A DNA stretch of 64,000 nucleotides from Paenibacillus profundus. Its GTDB lineage: Bacteria > Bacillota > Bacilli > Paenibacillales > Paenibacillaceae. The translations under genes and the position numbers were made by a program. The stretch spans positions 1 to 64,000 of the forward strand of contig NZ_JAJNBZ010000018.1 of NCBI RefSeq assembly GCF_021369635.1. The letters are read 5' to 3'. The notes beneath the pieces are model-generated. The model was not told the origin of the DNA. It worked only from the letters and a program-made list of their open reading frames with translations, and made no database searches. Shown here piece after piece: positions 36,160 to 45,594 of the stretch (position 1 is the first letter of the stretch; every line of letters starts with the position of its first letter).

Positions 36160-37944
36160 TTATAATCCGTTCGGGAAATAGTCTTTCCAACGTTGGTCAA
36201 CCTGTTGCACGATATCTTCACGCGGGAACAATTCGTCTGGGTAACCCGGCTTCATGCGCGCATCGATGACAATCGGTAATTTATAGGCAAGATGGTGATT
36301 GCGGACTTCCATTCCCGCGTATATATCAGATGCAGGGTTAAATCGCGTAAATACCGTCCATAGAAACGAAAGCTGTCCGTTCGCGACTTGGGCATCATCC
36401 ACTAAGAACACAAGCGGCCATTTCGTCTCTTTCTCCGTGAGACGCGCCAATACGCGTTCCGCCAGCTGCGGCTCTGCCTCATACGAAGCGCCGGCTACTG
36501 TCAAGCAGCCGCGGCAAAAGACGGCGACATCATGAATCTCGCCAATTTCGCCCTCCTCGTACGTATGCGGCAGTTCCCGCACCGGATCGCCTACGCCAAG
36601 CAGAATGCCTTTGCTGCCATGGTTCAGCTTATGCCCGGTATAATCGAGCGTATCGTGCGACGTGTTATTCATCACATACAAGTCGCTCTCTGGCTTAAAT
36701 CGCTCGAGCACCGCTTCGGTCAGCTCAGCAAAGTTCTCTAGGTCAACGGGCTGATCCGTCAGCATGAGGAACTTCGTCAAGCTGAGCTGGCCTTCACCGA
36801 GAATGCGGAAGCCGGACAGAAGCGCTTCACGTGAATAGCTTTCGCGCACGACGGCGGCGGCCAAGGAATGGACGCCCGTTTCTGGATATGGATGCACCTT
36901 GCGCACCGTTGGCATGACGAGCGGGAACGCCGGGGACAACAGCCTTACCAAATATTCGCCCAAGTAATAGTCCTCTTGACGAGGCTTGCCTACAACCGTC
37001 GCCGGATAGATCGCATCCTTGCGGTGATACATCTGCTTCACATTAAGCACCGGGAACTCGTGCGCCCATGAGTAATAGCCGTAATGGTCACCGAACGGCC
37101 CTTCCATGCGGCGGACATGCGGCGGCACATAGCCTTGAATTACGAAATCCGCTTCAGCCGGAATACGGTGTCCTTCAAAGCCGCTGTCTACGACTGGAAG
37201 GCGTTCACCCATCACGAACGAGGTCATCAATAGCTCAGGCAGCTTCTCAGGAAGCGGCGCAATGGCCGCTGCAATAAGCGCAGGAGGTCCACCGACAATT
37301 ACGGACACTGGAAGCGCTTCATTGCGCATTTCCGCCTCATGATGATGAAAACCGCCGCCTTTTTGAATTTGCCAGTGCATGCCAGTCGTCTCTTCATCGT
37401 ATATTTGAATGCGATACATGCCGAGGTTATGATCGCTTCCTTTATGTAAGGGATGCTCGGTATAGACGAGCGGAAGTGTAATGAACGGACCACCGTCCAA
37501 TTGCCAGCTCGTTAAAGCAGGAAGACCTTGCATCGGCTTATCCGTACGCTTCACTCCCATAATCGGCGCTTGCGTCGGCGTAACTTCCTTCATGCCCACC
37601 TTCGTCAAGCCGAGCAGATCCTTCACTAGGCCGCGCTCTTCCCACAACTTCTTCGGCGACGGCGGCATCAAGCGGTGAATCGCCTCGATGCACTTGTTCG
37701 CAAACTGCTCTGGACGCGGTCCGAAAGCAAGATCGACCCGCCGCATCGTTCCGAACAGATTGGTCGCGACCGGAAAAGGACTGCCCTTCACATTTGTAAA
37801 TAAAAGGGCAGGACCGCCTTCAGCGATAACGCGTCTGTGAATTTCGGCAATCTCTAAATACGGATCAACTTCCGTCTCGATCACTGCCAAATCATTCTCT
37901 CGCTTTAGCATGTGGATGAAATCACGAATATTAGAAAAAGACAA
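36160..37944 (-). CDS. UbiD-family decarboxylase, menaquinone (futalosine) pathway
   Basis: A 594-residue prenylated-FMN-dependent decarboxylase of the UbiD family. Motifs include the N-terminal FIHMLKRENDLAVIETEVDPYLE, HRIPAEADFVIQGYVPP, EGPFGDHYGYYSWAHEFPV and the C-terminal IVIDARMKPGYPDELFPRED. In organisms with the futalosine route, this type removes the carboxyl group from a naphthoate intermediate. That fits mqnE at 12107. The flavin prenyltransferase (UbiX-like) partner is not in this window. Confidence 0.85.
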   Translation of the reverse strand: MSFSNIRDFIHMLKRENDLAVIETEVDPYLEIAEIHRRVIAEGGPALLFTNVKGSPFPVATNLFGTMRRVDLAFGPRPEQFANKCIEAIHRLMPPSPKKLWEERGLVKDLLGLTKVGMKEVTPTQAPIMGVKRTDKPMQGLPALTSWQLDGGPFITLPLVYTEHPLHKGSDHNLGMYRIQIYDEETTGMHWQIQKGGGFHHHEAEMRNEALPVSVIVGGPPALIAAAIAPLPEKLPELLMTSFVMGERLPVVDSGFEGHRIPAEADFVIQGYVPPHVRRMEGPFGDHYGYYSWAHEFPVLNVKQMYHRKDAIYPATVVGKPRQEDYYLGEYLVRLLSPAFPLVMPTVRKVHPYPETGVHSLAAAVVRESYSREALLSGFRILGEGQLSLTKFLMLTDQPVDLENFAELTEAVLERFKPESDLYVMNNTSHDTLDYTGHKLNHGSKGILLGVGDPVRELPHTYEEGEIGEIHDVAVFCRGCLTVAGASYEAEPQLAERVLARLTEKETKWPLVFLVDDAQVANGQLSFLWTVFTRFNPASDIYAGMEVRNHHLAYKLPIVIDARMKPGYPDELFPREDIVQQVDQRWKDYFPNGL

Positions 37945-38178
37945 TACGAGCCCTCCTTGAAATGTTCCGTTATCGTTTGGGTTGACGTTTCTTACATATA
38001 AATTACATGTTTCCTCTATAAGTATATCTGTTTTTCATCCGAACCTAAAGCGTGCCTGTTAGACAACTTACGACATTGTAAGCTAGGCGTAAGTTGATTC
38101 CATGGTACCTGTCGTCCGTCTCCGATACAATAAAGACATCAAATGAAACGCGAACCACAATTGAGGAGGTAGATGTTC

Positions 38179-38310
38179 ATGAAAAACAATCAAATGGCAG
38201 TACGCAAACCTTGGAATGTTCGTTGGTTAGCCGCAGCCAAAGCAGCTGCTTCGGTCGTCCTGTTCGGCACGCACGCCAATGAAACCCGCAACATGCAAGA
38301 AGGAGCGTAA
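38179..38310 (+). CDS. 43-residue peptide of unknown function
   Basis: The ATG at 38179 is eight bases after GAGGAGGT, an almost perfect ribosome binding site. The product, 43 residues, has a basic N-terminus with two Trp, an Ala-rich hydrophobic centre (LAAAKAAASVVLFG) and a polar tail. It ends just before a strong terminator (38352-38423). It has no cysteine. A secreted signalling peptide or small membrane-associated peptide is possible, but I recognise no family. Confidence 0.5.
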   Translation: MKNNQMAVRKPWNVRWLAAAKAAASVVLFGTHANETRNMQEGA

Positions 38311-38351
38311 AATGAATGACTGAAGCAATTGATAACCTTTCATTTCCCAAT

Positions 38352-38423
38352 AAAAGAAGCAGCTCGCTTGAATCACGCTAACCGGAACAACTTCCGAAAA
38401 ACGTCAAGCGACCTGCTTCTTTT
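38352..38423. terminator. Bidirectional terminator
   Basis: AAAAGAAGCAG plus CTCGCTTGA (38352-38371) pair with TCAAGCGACC plus TGCTTCTTTT (38404-38423). Serves the 43-residue peptide gene and, from the other side, ctaA. Confidence 0.8.
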
Positions 38424-38480
38424 ACATATTGCAACTCGTGGGTCTTATGCCCTTAGCATTGATGTATGTATGTCTTCTTA

Positions 38481-39416
38481 TTACTTCCTAAGCTGCCAGA
38501 CGCGGATGCTCATATGGCACAGAACGCTGAACAACCCGCAAATGAGCGTCGTATGCAGCAAGCTTGCCAACAGGAACAGGTTGGCATCCAGCATTGAAAG
38601 GACCACAAATGCCCCGCTGATGATTTGCGCTGCGCAGAGCGCAAGCGACCATATGCCGCACAATTGAATTTCCCGGTTATCCTTATGGTTGTGGTAGGCA
38701 AAATGAGCCATAATCGCAACTACGATGAACAGCAGCGCCGCCGCTACACGATGCCAAAACGCAATCGCCGTCCCACCGGACAATTCAGGTATCCATTCCC
38801 CGTTGCAGAGCGGCCATCCCATACAGCCTCCCGATGAATCGGTATGCCGTACGAATGCGCCTACATAGATAACAATGTAGGTATAAAGCAAAGTAAACCA
38901 GACCCCGTATCGAAATTCCGCACGAATCGGACGGCCTTGATCCGCCTGTACTACAGTTCCCCGTTCATACCGACGCAACACGACGCACAACAGGAAGGAA
39001 GAGGCAAAGGCGAGCAAAGAAATTCCGAAATGAAGCGCCATTACGGGTGGAGATTGCGTAAACACAACAGCCAGAGCGCCCATAATCGCTTGAATAATCG
39101 TAAATAATAGCGTAAGGAAAGCGTAGCTTACCGCATCGCGTTTGTCTCTCGCAGCGCGCAGAACGAAGATGAACGAGGCCAAGACGAGCAGACCGACAAT
39201 TCCAGTGACGAAACGGTGGGAATATTCAATCATGGATTCAATCGTGTAAGCGGGAACAAATTTGCCGTTGCAGAGCGGCCAATCCGAACCGCACCCCATT
39301 CCGGATCCCGTCTTCGTTACCAATGCTCCGTTCAGCACGACAAGAAACATTCCGATGCATGTAACGTAAGCCAATTGTTTCATTCTACGGTAGATGTTTG
39401 AATTCACTAGTTTCAC
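38481..39416 (-). CDS. ctaA: Heme A synthase
   Basis: About 310 residues, eight predicted membrane helices in two homologous halves. Each half has a cysteine pair facing outside (CGSDWPLC and CMGWPLC) and paired histidines (EYSHRFV, LHFGIS, FWHRVAA, LLHTTLI) for heme ligation. CtaA/COX15 oxidises heme O to heme A for cytochrome aa3 oxidase. The GTG at 39407 has a better-spaced AGGTG than the one at 39416. Other cytochrome oxidase genes are not in this window. Confidence 0.93.
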   Translation of the reverse strand: MKLVNSNIYRRMKQLAYVTCIGMFLVVLNGALVTKTGSGMGCGSDWPLCNGKFVPAYTIESMIEYSHRFVTGIVGLLVLASFIFVLRAARDKRDAVSYAFLTLLFTIIQAIMGALAVVFTQSPPVMALHFGISLLAFASSFLLCVVLRRYERGTVVQADQGRPIRAEFRYGVWFTLLYTYIVIYVGAFVRHTDSSGGCMGWPLCNGEWIPELSGGTAIAFWHRVAAALLFIVVAIMAHFAYHNHKDNREIQLCGIWSLALCAAQIISGAFVVLSMLDANLFLLASLLHTTLICGLFSVLCHMSIRVWQLRK

Positions 39417-39580
39417 CTGACCCGTTGTTCATAATTGAAGCCGTTCATTATAAATAATAAGAAAAGTATTCCAGTCCGTCTCCCATTATACAAGATTTCC
39501 TAAATGAATGTACGGCTAAATTGTGACAAATATTACACTCAGCAGCAGCCCATCGCCTTCTTACTCCTCTAAACAAGAAA

Positions 39581-39603
39581 ATCCGTCCGCAAATGGGACG
39601 GAT
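39581..39603 (-). terminator. Terminator of the thioredoxin-like gene
   Basis: ATCCGTCC pairs with GGACGGAT around a seven-base loop, with an A-rich run on its lower side giving a T-tract on the minus strand. Confidence 0.65.
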
Positions 39604-39620
39604 CATGCTTTCCTATCCAG

Positions 39621-39959
39621 TTATACTGCTTCGGACACCGCAAGGGCCCGCTCTACGAACTGCTCGATTTCCGGGCGTGTCTTGCGCAGCTTGTTGACGA
39701 ATCGAATCGTTTCCTTCCCGTCTTTAAAAGCAACGAAGCTCGGAATGCCCAGTATATGATGTTCCTGCGCCACATCGAGTAGTTGCTCTGCATCGACCTC
39801 GACGAAAGTCGCCTTGCCTTCAAATTGCGCTTCAAGTTCCGGCATGAACGGATCGATGAAATGACAATCCGGACACCAGGAGGTCTTAAATACTGCAATA
39901 ATTGTCTGAGATTGAGCGATTACTTCCTGGAACCGTTCGACGGCTTGTATTTTCTCCAT
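39621..39959 (-). CDS. Thioredoxin-family protein
   Basis: A 112-residue cytoplasmic thioredoxin fold with the active site SWCPDC (C29, C32) and the cis-proline loop GIPSF. The WCPDC site differs from the WCGPC of classical thioredoxin, resembling YusE-type proteins. A thiol-disulfide exchange role is inferred. It is a single-gene unit. Confidence 0.85.
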   Translation of the reverse strand: MEKIQAVERFQEVIAQSQTIIAVFKTSWCPDCHFIDPFMPELEAQFEGKATFVEVDAEQLLDVAQEHHILGIPSFVAFKDGKETIRFVNKLRKTRPEIEQFVERALAVSEAV

Positions 39960-40134
39960 AGCGCTTCACTCCCTACTTTGTTCAGTTCAAGATATAACAA
40001 ATGCTTGCGAAAAGTCAAACACGCTGAGTGTACGTCCTCGCTTGAAATTGGACATACTGAGAAGGAAATGCATTAAATTTGTTATTTTTCAGCAGCCCTA
40101 TCGATTACGCACTTTAACAAAAGGAGGCTTCCCG

Positions 40135-41394
40135 ATGCTTTCCAATCTGTCCAAGCGGTGGCGGCACGCTGTGCAAATGATGCGTCAAGCAGCTGGCACA
40201 GTTTACGATGCTATGCGGATGACATGGACTGAACTGCATAATCGGGTGACGCTCATGCGCGAGAGCCGCACGCTCGAATGGAATCGTGCCGCGGCAAAGC
40301 GCACGGAGGAACACGTGAACCGCATTCTGCTGGAACGACAGCGGCAACAGTTCGTCAGCGGCAGAAGAGCAGCCGCTTCTTCTTTAACCACGGAGGAATC
40401 GATGCTGCTGCGTCACATTCGAAACTCCGTTCGCATGGCGAACCGGAATAACGTCACCCGAACGGCAGCATACGGGCGCATCTACAAATCATATCCTGAG
40501 TTGCATTGGGCCTTTCTTGCCCATATGGTGTCGCGTAATGGCGGTTGGAATATGACCGACCTGCAGGGTGAATGGCTGCCGCGCATTATGAGCGCGAATC
40601 ATCGCCTGTGGGCGTATCGTTTGCTTGAACGATCCAATGCGCTTATTTTTCACGATGCGTATCCTCAACTCTTGCTCTATGCAGCAAGCCGCCGCGAGGG
40701 CAAAAGCTTGTTTCACTTGCTGCCCACACTTGACATATCCGCCTTTATGACACCGTTTTGGGAAAGCTTCTGGGTTCAGCCGAACAGTTCGCTCTTAACT
40801 ACCGCCCTTATCGTCAATGAACAGAATGTTATCGAAGGCAGAGTCGTGCAGCATCCGGATTATCGGGAACACGTTATTAATAAATGGGACTTTCGACTAC
40901 ATGGATGGATGCAAATGAATCAAGTCATCTTTCCCCTTGGCGTCCCGTCGTTGAAAGAACACGAGGCCGTGCCTCTAGTCGGCTTGACCCTTGAAGATTT
41001 CTCTGATGTAAATGAGCGAATCTTCTTCGGCCGCAAGCTGTACGCCTTGTTATTCCATACTCCTGAAATTTACGGAGGCGCCTTGCGCTATATGCGTGCC
41101 GTACCGCATACCGGCTCGCGATCCGATTATTGGCCGCATATATTTACGAAGAAAGCAGCGGTTCCAGAACATGTCAGGCTCCCAAGCGCTCACCGCGCGT
41201 ATAGCCCAAGCCTTACCGATGTATGGCAGGACGAGCCCTATACTCCGATCGAACCAGGCGATTGGTTCATCGACGATCGGATGCTGAAGCATATGCAGCC
41301 GACACGTCCTCCTCTGCATATTGACATGACTTTGCCGCATGATCGGCTATGGAAGGAAACTGCTTCGCTAGCCGGATTCATTCAACCAAGCTAA
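40135..41394 (+). CDS. DUF2515 family protein
   Basis: A 419-residue protein of the DUF2515 (YppC-like) family. Recognisable stretches are NNVTRTAAYGRIYKSYPELHWAFLAHMVSRNGG and NERIFFGRKLYALLF. No signal peptide or membrane helix is seen, and the function is unknown. The start is the ATG at 40135, seven bases after AAAGGAGG; the longer frame to 40042 is not supported. Confidence 0.8.
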   Translation: MLSNLSKRWRHAVQMMRQAAGTVYDAMRMTWTELHNRVTLMRESRTLEWNRAAAKRTEEHVNRILLERQRQQFVSGRRAAASSLTTEESMLLRHIRNSVRMANRNNVTRTAAYGRIYKSYPELHWAFLAHMVSRNGGWNMTDLQGEWLPRIMSANHRLWAYRLLERSNALIFHDAYPQLLLYAASRREGKSLFHLLPTLDISAFMTPFWESFWVQPNSSLLTTALIVNEQNVIEGRVVQHPDYREHVINKWDFRLHGWMQMNQVIFPLGVPSLKEHEAVPLVGLTLEDFSDVNERIFFGRKLYALLFHTPEIYGGALRYMRAVPHTGSRSDYWPHIFTKKAAVPEHVRLPSAHRAYSPSLTDVWQDEPYTPIEPGDWFIDDRMLKHMQPTRPPLHIDMTLPHDRLWKETASLAGFIQPS

Positions 41395-41508
41395 TCACAA
41401 CTTGCTGAAATTCATTACAGAACCTCATCCCTCATGCCCTTGTTGCTTTGAACAGGGGCTTGTTGAGGAAATATCGACAAGATGAGCTGCATAGTATACT
41501 ATTATCGT

Positions 41509-41561
41509 TACTAAAAGTAAGTGCTTGTATATATTTAAATTGCTTACTATAATAAAGTAAA
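41509..41561. promoter_or_regulatory. Promoter with two palindromic operators
   Basis: The promoter is TTGTAT (41526-41531), 17 bases, TATAAT (41549-41554). Two palindromes with the same ends flank and overlap it: TTACT-AAA-AGTAA (41509-41521) just upstream of the -35 and TTACT-ATAATAA-AGTAA (41545-41561) over the -10. This resembles operators of MarR/DUF24-type redox repressors (YodB/CatR/HypR). The regulator is not in the window. Confidence 0.6.
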
Positions 41562-41583
41562 GATGACATGGAGGAATGATTTT

Positions 41584-42216
41584 ATGGCTCAACTCAAGAT
41601 CGTTTCCGACTTCGTTTGTCCGTTTTGTTTTTTGGGAGAGAAGGCAGTGGAAGAAACATTTCAACCTGATGACATCGAATGGATTCCGTATGAACTGCGT
41701 CCGGAAGGCAGCGTACCGCTTGATCCGAACAGCGCGTATGTACAGCAATCGATGAAGCAAAGCGTTCTGCCAATTGCTGAGCGATTGGGAGTAGACATCA
41801 GTCTGCCGGACATCTCACCTATTCCGCGTACCCGTTTGGCTCATATCGGCTTCTACTATGCGAAGGAGCACGGCAAAGGCAATGACTATTTCGTCAGCGT
41901 CTTTAAAGCGTATTGGCAGCAAGGACTGGACATTTCCCAGTCTGGGGTGCTTGCCCAAGTGGCGGAGCAAATCGGTCTGGACGCCCATTCATTCTTGTCT
42001 GCGCTGCAAGATGAGCGCTATGCCAAGCAGCACGAAGAAGGACTCCGGCAGACAGAGAGCGTACGAGCGGTTCCAACGTTCTTCGTCGGCGACCGGGTTC
42101 TGCAAGGAATCCAATCCAAGGAAACATTGGAGATCGCACGTGACGAGGCCACACGGAAGGATGCAGCTCAACCGTCTGCTTCCTCGACCGACTCCTGCTC
42201 GATTGATGGCTGCTGA
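41584..42216 (+). CDS. DsbA-family oxidoreductase (FrnE-like)
   Basis: A 210-residue cytoplasmic thioredoxin-fold protein with active site VCPFCF (C12, C15), a large helical insert and the cis-proline loop VRAVPTFFVG. It is FrnE/DsbA-like and lacks a signal peptide. An extra cysteine pair closes the C-terminus (CSIDGC). The ATG at 41584 is eight bases after GGAGGA. Its promoter is overlapped by palindromes typical of thiol or quinone stress repressors, so a stress-related role is likely. Confidence 0.85.
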   Translation: MAQLKIVSDFVCPFCFLGEKAVEETFQPDDIEWIPYELRPEGSVPLDPNSAYVQQSMKQSVLPIAERLGVDISLPDISPIPRTRLAHIGFYYAKEHGKGNDYFVSVFKAYWQQGLDISQSGVLAQVAEQIGLDAHSFLSALQDERYAKQHEEGLRQTESVRAVPTFFVGDRVLQGIQSKETLEIARDEATRKDAAQPSASSTDSCSIDGC

Positions 42217-42249
42217 TGTTAGCTGATGTTAATAATGACTTCATATAGG

Positions 42250-42308
42250 AAAAAGGACTTTGCACCGTCGGTTTACGATGATGGCCAAGGTCCTTTTTCT
42301 CATTCTTA
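42250..42308. terminator. Terminator between converging genes
   Basis: AAAAAGGAC (42250-42258) pairs with GTCCTTTTT (42300-42308), with adjoining CTTTG/CAAGG pairing. It ends the DsbA-family gene and probably the long minus-strand operon. Confidence 0.75.
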
Positions 42309-42324
42309 TCCATATCGCTGCATC

Positions 42325-43890
42325 TTACCTGAACAACTTCGCAGCCATCGTCGTCAGCTGAGGACTGAGACGGGGCTGAACGTCCATTCGTGCAATAATA
42401 TCCTCCGCAACGTCAACGCCCTGCGCCACTTCGATCAGCTCCAATTCCCCGCGGCTTAACCGGAATACGGCGCGCTCCGTCACATACAGAACCTCAATGC
42501 CGCGCGACGCCGCATATGCGGCATGGAACGTCAGGTGCTCCACCTGCCGCACGAACTTGCGGTGCCTGCCTTCGCGAACAATGCGCAAGCCGCCGTCTGC
42601 GAACTCCACCTGCAGGCCGCCGGCCGTAAATGTCGAGCAGAACACCAGCTTCTTCGCGTTCTGGCTTATGTTGATGAAGCCACCGCAGCCCGTTAGCTTG
42701 CCGCCATAGCGGCTCACGTTCACGTTGCCCTGCGCGTCTGCCTCCGCCATGCCGAGGCAAGCCACGTCCAGGCCTCCGCCGTCGAAGAAGTCGAACTGCG
42801 ACGGCTCGTCAATGATGGCTTCGGGGTGCGCGGATGCGCCGAAGCTGAGGCCCCGCGCCGGAGTGCCGCCGATGGGTCCAGATTCGAGCAGCAGCGTCAG
42901 ATCGCCGCGTCCGGCCTCCCAAGCGGCGTAACCGACGCCTTCGGGCAGGCCGATGCCAAGATTCACCACGCTATGCGGGGGAATCTCTTGCAAGGCGCGG
43001 CGGGCGATGACGAGGCGTTCGTCCCTGTCCATAGGAGGCGGCTCTGCCCGGGATGCACTGTCACCGCCCGCATATGCCGGGTTATAGTGTTCGGCGAACG
43101 TCATCGCATGCTCTTCCGGCTCCGCCAGCACGACGGCATCCACGAACACACCCGGGATGACGACCTGCTTCGGGTCAAGCAAGCCGGCCGGCACTTTGCG
43201 CTCGACCTGGGCGATGACCAGCCCGCCGCTGTTGCGTGCCGCTTGGGCGAGCGCCAGCATTTCCAGCGTTACGGCTTCTCGTTCCATCGAGATATTGCCG
43301 CGCTCATCCGCCGTCGTGCCGCGCAGCAAGGCCGTGTGAATCGGGAAGGCCCGGTACAGCAGCTGTTCACGTCCGCCGAGCTGAACAAGCTCGACCAACT
43401 CTTCCCTTGTCGCTGCATTCAGCTTGCCTCCTTCCGCTCGCGGGTCGACGAACGTGTGCAGACCGACATGCGTGACCGTTCCGCAGCGCCCGGCAGCAAT
43501 ATCGCGATACAAATGCACGATTACGCCTTGGGGGAAATTATAAGCCTCAATCCGGTTGGCAAGCGCTAAAGCGCCAAGGCGCGGAGCCAAGCCCCAATGG
43601 CCGCCGATAACGCGCTTCACCAGCCCCTCGTAGGCCAGATGGTTCACGCCGCGCGCCACCCCGTCGCCTTGACCTGCCGCGTACACGATCGTCAGTGCAG
43701 ATGGCGCTGCTTCCGTCAAGTAACGCCGCTCCAGCGCCGCCGTTAGCGCTTCTGGATTCGCACAGCCTGCGAATCCCCCTATCCCGACCGTCATCCCGTC
43801 GGCGATGAGGCGCACCGCTTCATCCGCGTTCATGAAGCGGACGCCTTGCCGCGGCGCCCGTGTCTTCGGCATAATAGGAACACCGTTCAA
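42325..43890 (-). CDS. Acyl-CoA:acetate/3-ketoacid CoA-transferase (fused alpha/beta)
   Basis: A 521-residue class I CoA-transferase with both halves fused, as in propionate CoA-transferase. The N-terminal half has the [13 protein letters not shown] loop; the C-terminal half has the catalytic glutamate in [10 protein letters not shown] and the [11 protein letters not shown]-like segment [15 protein letters not shown]. It would move CoA between acyl-CoA and acetate or a keto/hydroxy acid. The start is TTG at 43890, seven bases after GGAGGG and overlapping the fabG stop. It is the last gene of a ten-gene operon with a Liv-type importer. Confidence 0.88.
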   Translation of the reverse strand: MNGVPIMPKTRAPRQGVRFMNADEAVRLIADGMTVGIGGFAGCANPEALTAALERRYLTEAAPSALTIVYAAGQGDGVARGVNHLAYEGLVKRVIGGHWGLAPRLGALALANRIEAYNFPQGVIVHLYRDIAAGRCGTVTHVGLHTFVDPRAEGGKLNAATREELVELVQLGGREQLLYRAFPIHTALLRGTTADERGNISMEREAVTLEMLALAQAARNSGGLVIAQVERKVPAGLLDPKQVVIPGVFVDAVVLAEPEEHAMTFAEHYNPAYAGGDSASRAEPPPMDRDERLVIARRALQEIPPHSVVNLGIGLPEGVGYAAWEAGRGDLTLLLESGPIGGTPARGLSFGASAHPEAIIDEPSQFDFFDGGGLDVACLGMAEADAQGNVNVSRYGGKLTGCGGFINISQNAKKLVFCSTFTAGGLQVEFADGGLRIVREGRHRKFVRQVEHLTFHAAYAASRGIEVLYVTERAVFRLSRGELELIEVAQGVDVAEDIIARMDVQPRLSPQLTTMAAKLFR

Positions 43891-44630
43891 ATAGATAGCC
43901 CTCCGTTCACTTCAATGACAGCGCCGTTAATATAATTCGCCGCGTCGGACGCCAGGAACAGATAGGCTTGAGCCACATCCTCCGGCCGGCCCAGACGGCG
44001 CAGCGGTACTTTATCCCGCATGCCATCGACGATCTTCTCTGGCATCTTCGCCACCATCTCCGTCGCGATAAATCCCGGCGCGACCGCATTCACACAGATG
44101 CCTTTATATCCGAGCTCTCGCGCCCACGTCTTCGTCATTCCGATGACGCCGGCCTTAGTCGCGGCATAGTTCGTCTGCCCGATGTTCCCCTGCACGCCGA
44201 CGATAGAGGACGTGTTAATGATCTTGCCATGTCCTTGGGCCGCCATGTAAGGAGCGCCGTATCGGGTGCAATAGAACACCCCGTTCAAGTTCACGTCAAT
44301 CACATCCTGCCACTGTTCCGGCGACATCTTCATCAGCATCGCATCGCGGGTAATACCCGCGTTATTGATCAGCACATCAATCGCACCGAAGCGCTCCATC
44401 GTCTGCTCCATGAGCTGCTGTGCGCTCTTGGGCTCCGCTACATTGCTCTTAACGAAGATGGCACGCTCGGCCGCAGACGGTCCAAGCTCATTCAGCAATC
44501 GAAGTCCCGCCTCTTCATTGAAGTCCGCAATGACAACATTCGCTTCTGCTTCCATGAACAACCGGACGGCCGCTTCGCCAATGCCGTTTGCTCCGCCCGT
44601 AATAATTACCGTCTTATCGGTAAGCTTCAT
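43887..44630 (-). CDS. FabG/PhbB-type 3-oxoacyl reductase
   Basis: A 247-residue classical SDR with TGGANGIG (11-18), NNAG, INTSS, YAATKAG and the C-terminal NGGLSI. It reduces 3-oxoacyl-ACP or acetoacetyl-CoA, or oxidises 3-hydroxyacyl-CoA in the reverse direction. The ATG at 44630 is six bases after AGGAGGA. Placement between a hydrolase and a CoA-transferase, with a thiolase in the partner operon, suggests 3-hydroxyacyl-CoA metabolism rather than fatty acid synthesis. Confidence 0.88.
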   Translation of the reverse strand: MKLTDKTVIITGGANGIGEAAVRLFMEAEANVVIADFNEEAGLRLLNELGPSAAERAIFVKSNVAEPKSAQQLMEQTMERFGAIDVLINNAGITRDAMLMKMSPEQWQDVIDVNLNGVFYCTRYGAPYMAAQGHGKIINTSSIVGVQGNIGQTNYAATKAGVIGMTKTWARELGYKGICVNAVAPGFIATEMVAKMPEKIVDGMRDKVPLRRLGRPEDVAQAYLFLASDAANYINGAVIEVNGGLSI

Positions 44631-44676
44631 AATGAATCCTCCTGTCTGCCGACAATCCGCACTCGTCATGCGGATA

Positions 44677-45594
44677 TTAATGGTGATGAGTGGAGATCGA
44701 TGCCTCCGCTGACAAGAACGCTTCCATCGCTTGCAGCAGCTGCGGTAAATCATCGACGAGCGGGGAATGCCCGCAATTCTTCAGCGATATGAACTGCGCA
44801 ATGTCTCCCAAGTCTGCCAGCGTCTCCGTCGTCATCGCTTCGTTAATGACCATATCCCTCTCTCCGCGAAGCACGAGCGTTGGCGCTGCAATCCGCTTCA
44901 CCGCGCCGCTGCCTGCCGCAGCTTCGTTGTCGAATACGCTGATGTTGAACGTATTCAACGCATAATACACATCCATCAAGTTCCGCTGCGTCAGGATATC
45001 GTCGATATACGCTTCATAGCGCGCTTCCTTAGGGCGATTCTTGTCATAGATGACCGACTCATACAGCAGCTTCATGAATGCACGGTCACCCCGTGCATTC
45101 GCGTCCCATACCGATCGATTGCGCGCCAATGCTTCAATGCCTTCATAGGTTGCAATCCGCTTTGTCACATCTGGCAGCCCATTCTCACCGTCTTCATAGA
45201 ATGGATACCCGCGCGTGGATACCGAGGCCAGCAGAATCAGCTTCGTGACCGCATCCGGCCAGTCTGCAGCCAACTCCATCGCTACACCGCCACCTGTGGA
45301 CCAGCCCATGACGGCGAACCGTTTCAGTCCAACTGCGTGGGCAAACAGCTTCACATCTTCAGAAAATTGTTGCAGGGAACGAATCGGTTGATGGTACGTC
45401 GAGATGCCGAATCCTCGCAAATCGATCGCATACAGCTTGTAGCGCGCATCCAGTTGCTCCAGCATCACATCCCAATGATAAGAAGAATTCATGTTGCCAT
45501 GAATGAGCAGGACGACTTCATCTCCACCTTCGCGTTCGCGATATCCGAGCGTTTCCCCGTTCGGCAGCAGCACCGATTTCAACTCTACCTTCAT
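44677..45594 (-). CDS. Alpha/beta hydrolase
   Basis: A 305-residue alpha/beta hydrolase. Nucleophile elbow GWSTGG (S99), the acid in RGERDMVI, the catalytic His in NCGHSPL, and an oxyanion-type LIHGNMNSS near the N-terminus. The GWSxGG box recalls the intracellular PHB depolymerase of Bacillus thuringiensis and enol-lactone hydrolases, but I cannot decide the substrate. It overlaps the KAS III-like gene by four bases (ATGA at 45591-45594). The protein ends in an unusual His-rich tail (THHH). Confidence 0.85.
   Translation of the reverse strand: MKVELKSVLLPNGETLGYREREGGDEVVLLIHGNMNSSYHWDVMLEQLDARYKLYAIDLRGFGISTYHQPIRSLQQFSEDVKLFAHAVGLKRFAVMGWSTGGGVAMELAADWPDAVTKLILLASVSTRGYPFYEDGENGLPDVTKRIATYEGIEALARNRSVWDANARGDRAFMKLLYESVIYDKNRPKEARYEAYIDDILTQRNLMDVYYALNTFNISVFDNEAAAGSGAVKRIAAPTLVLRGERDMVINEAMTTETLADLGDIAQFISLKNCGHSPLVDDLPQLLQAMEAFLSAEASISTHHH

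Noticed and set aside
36160-37944. Ubiquinone biosynthesis decarboxylase
   Set aside because: Firmicutes make menaquinone, and mqnE is present, so the futalosine pathway assignment is preferred.
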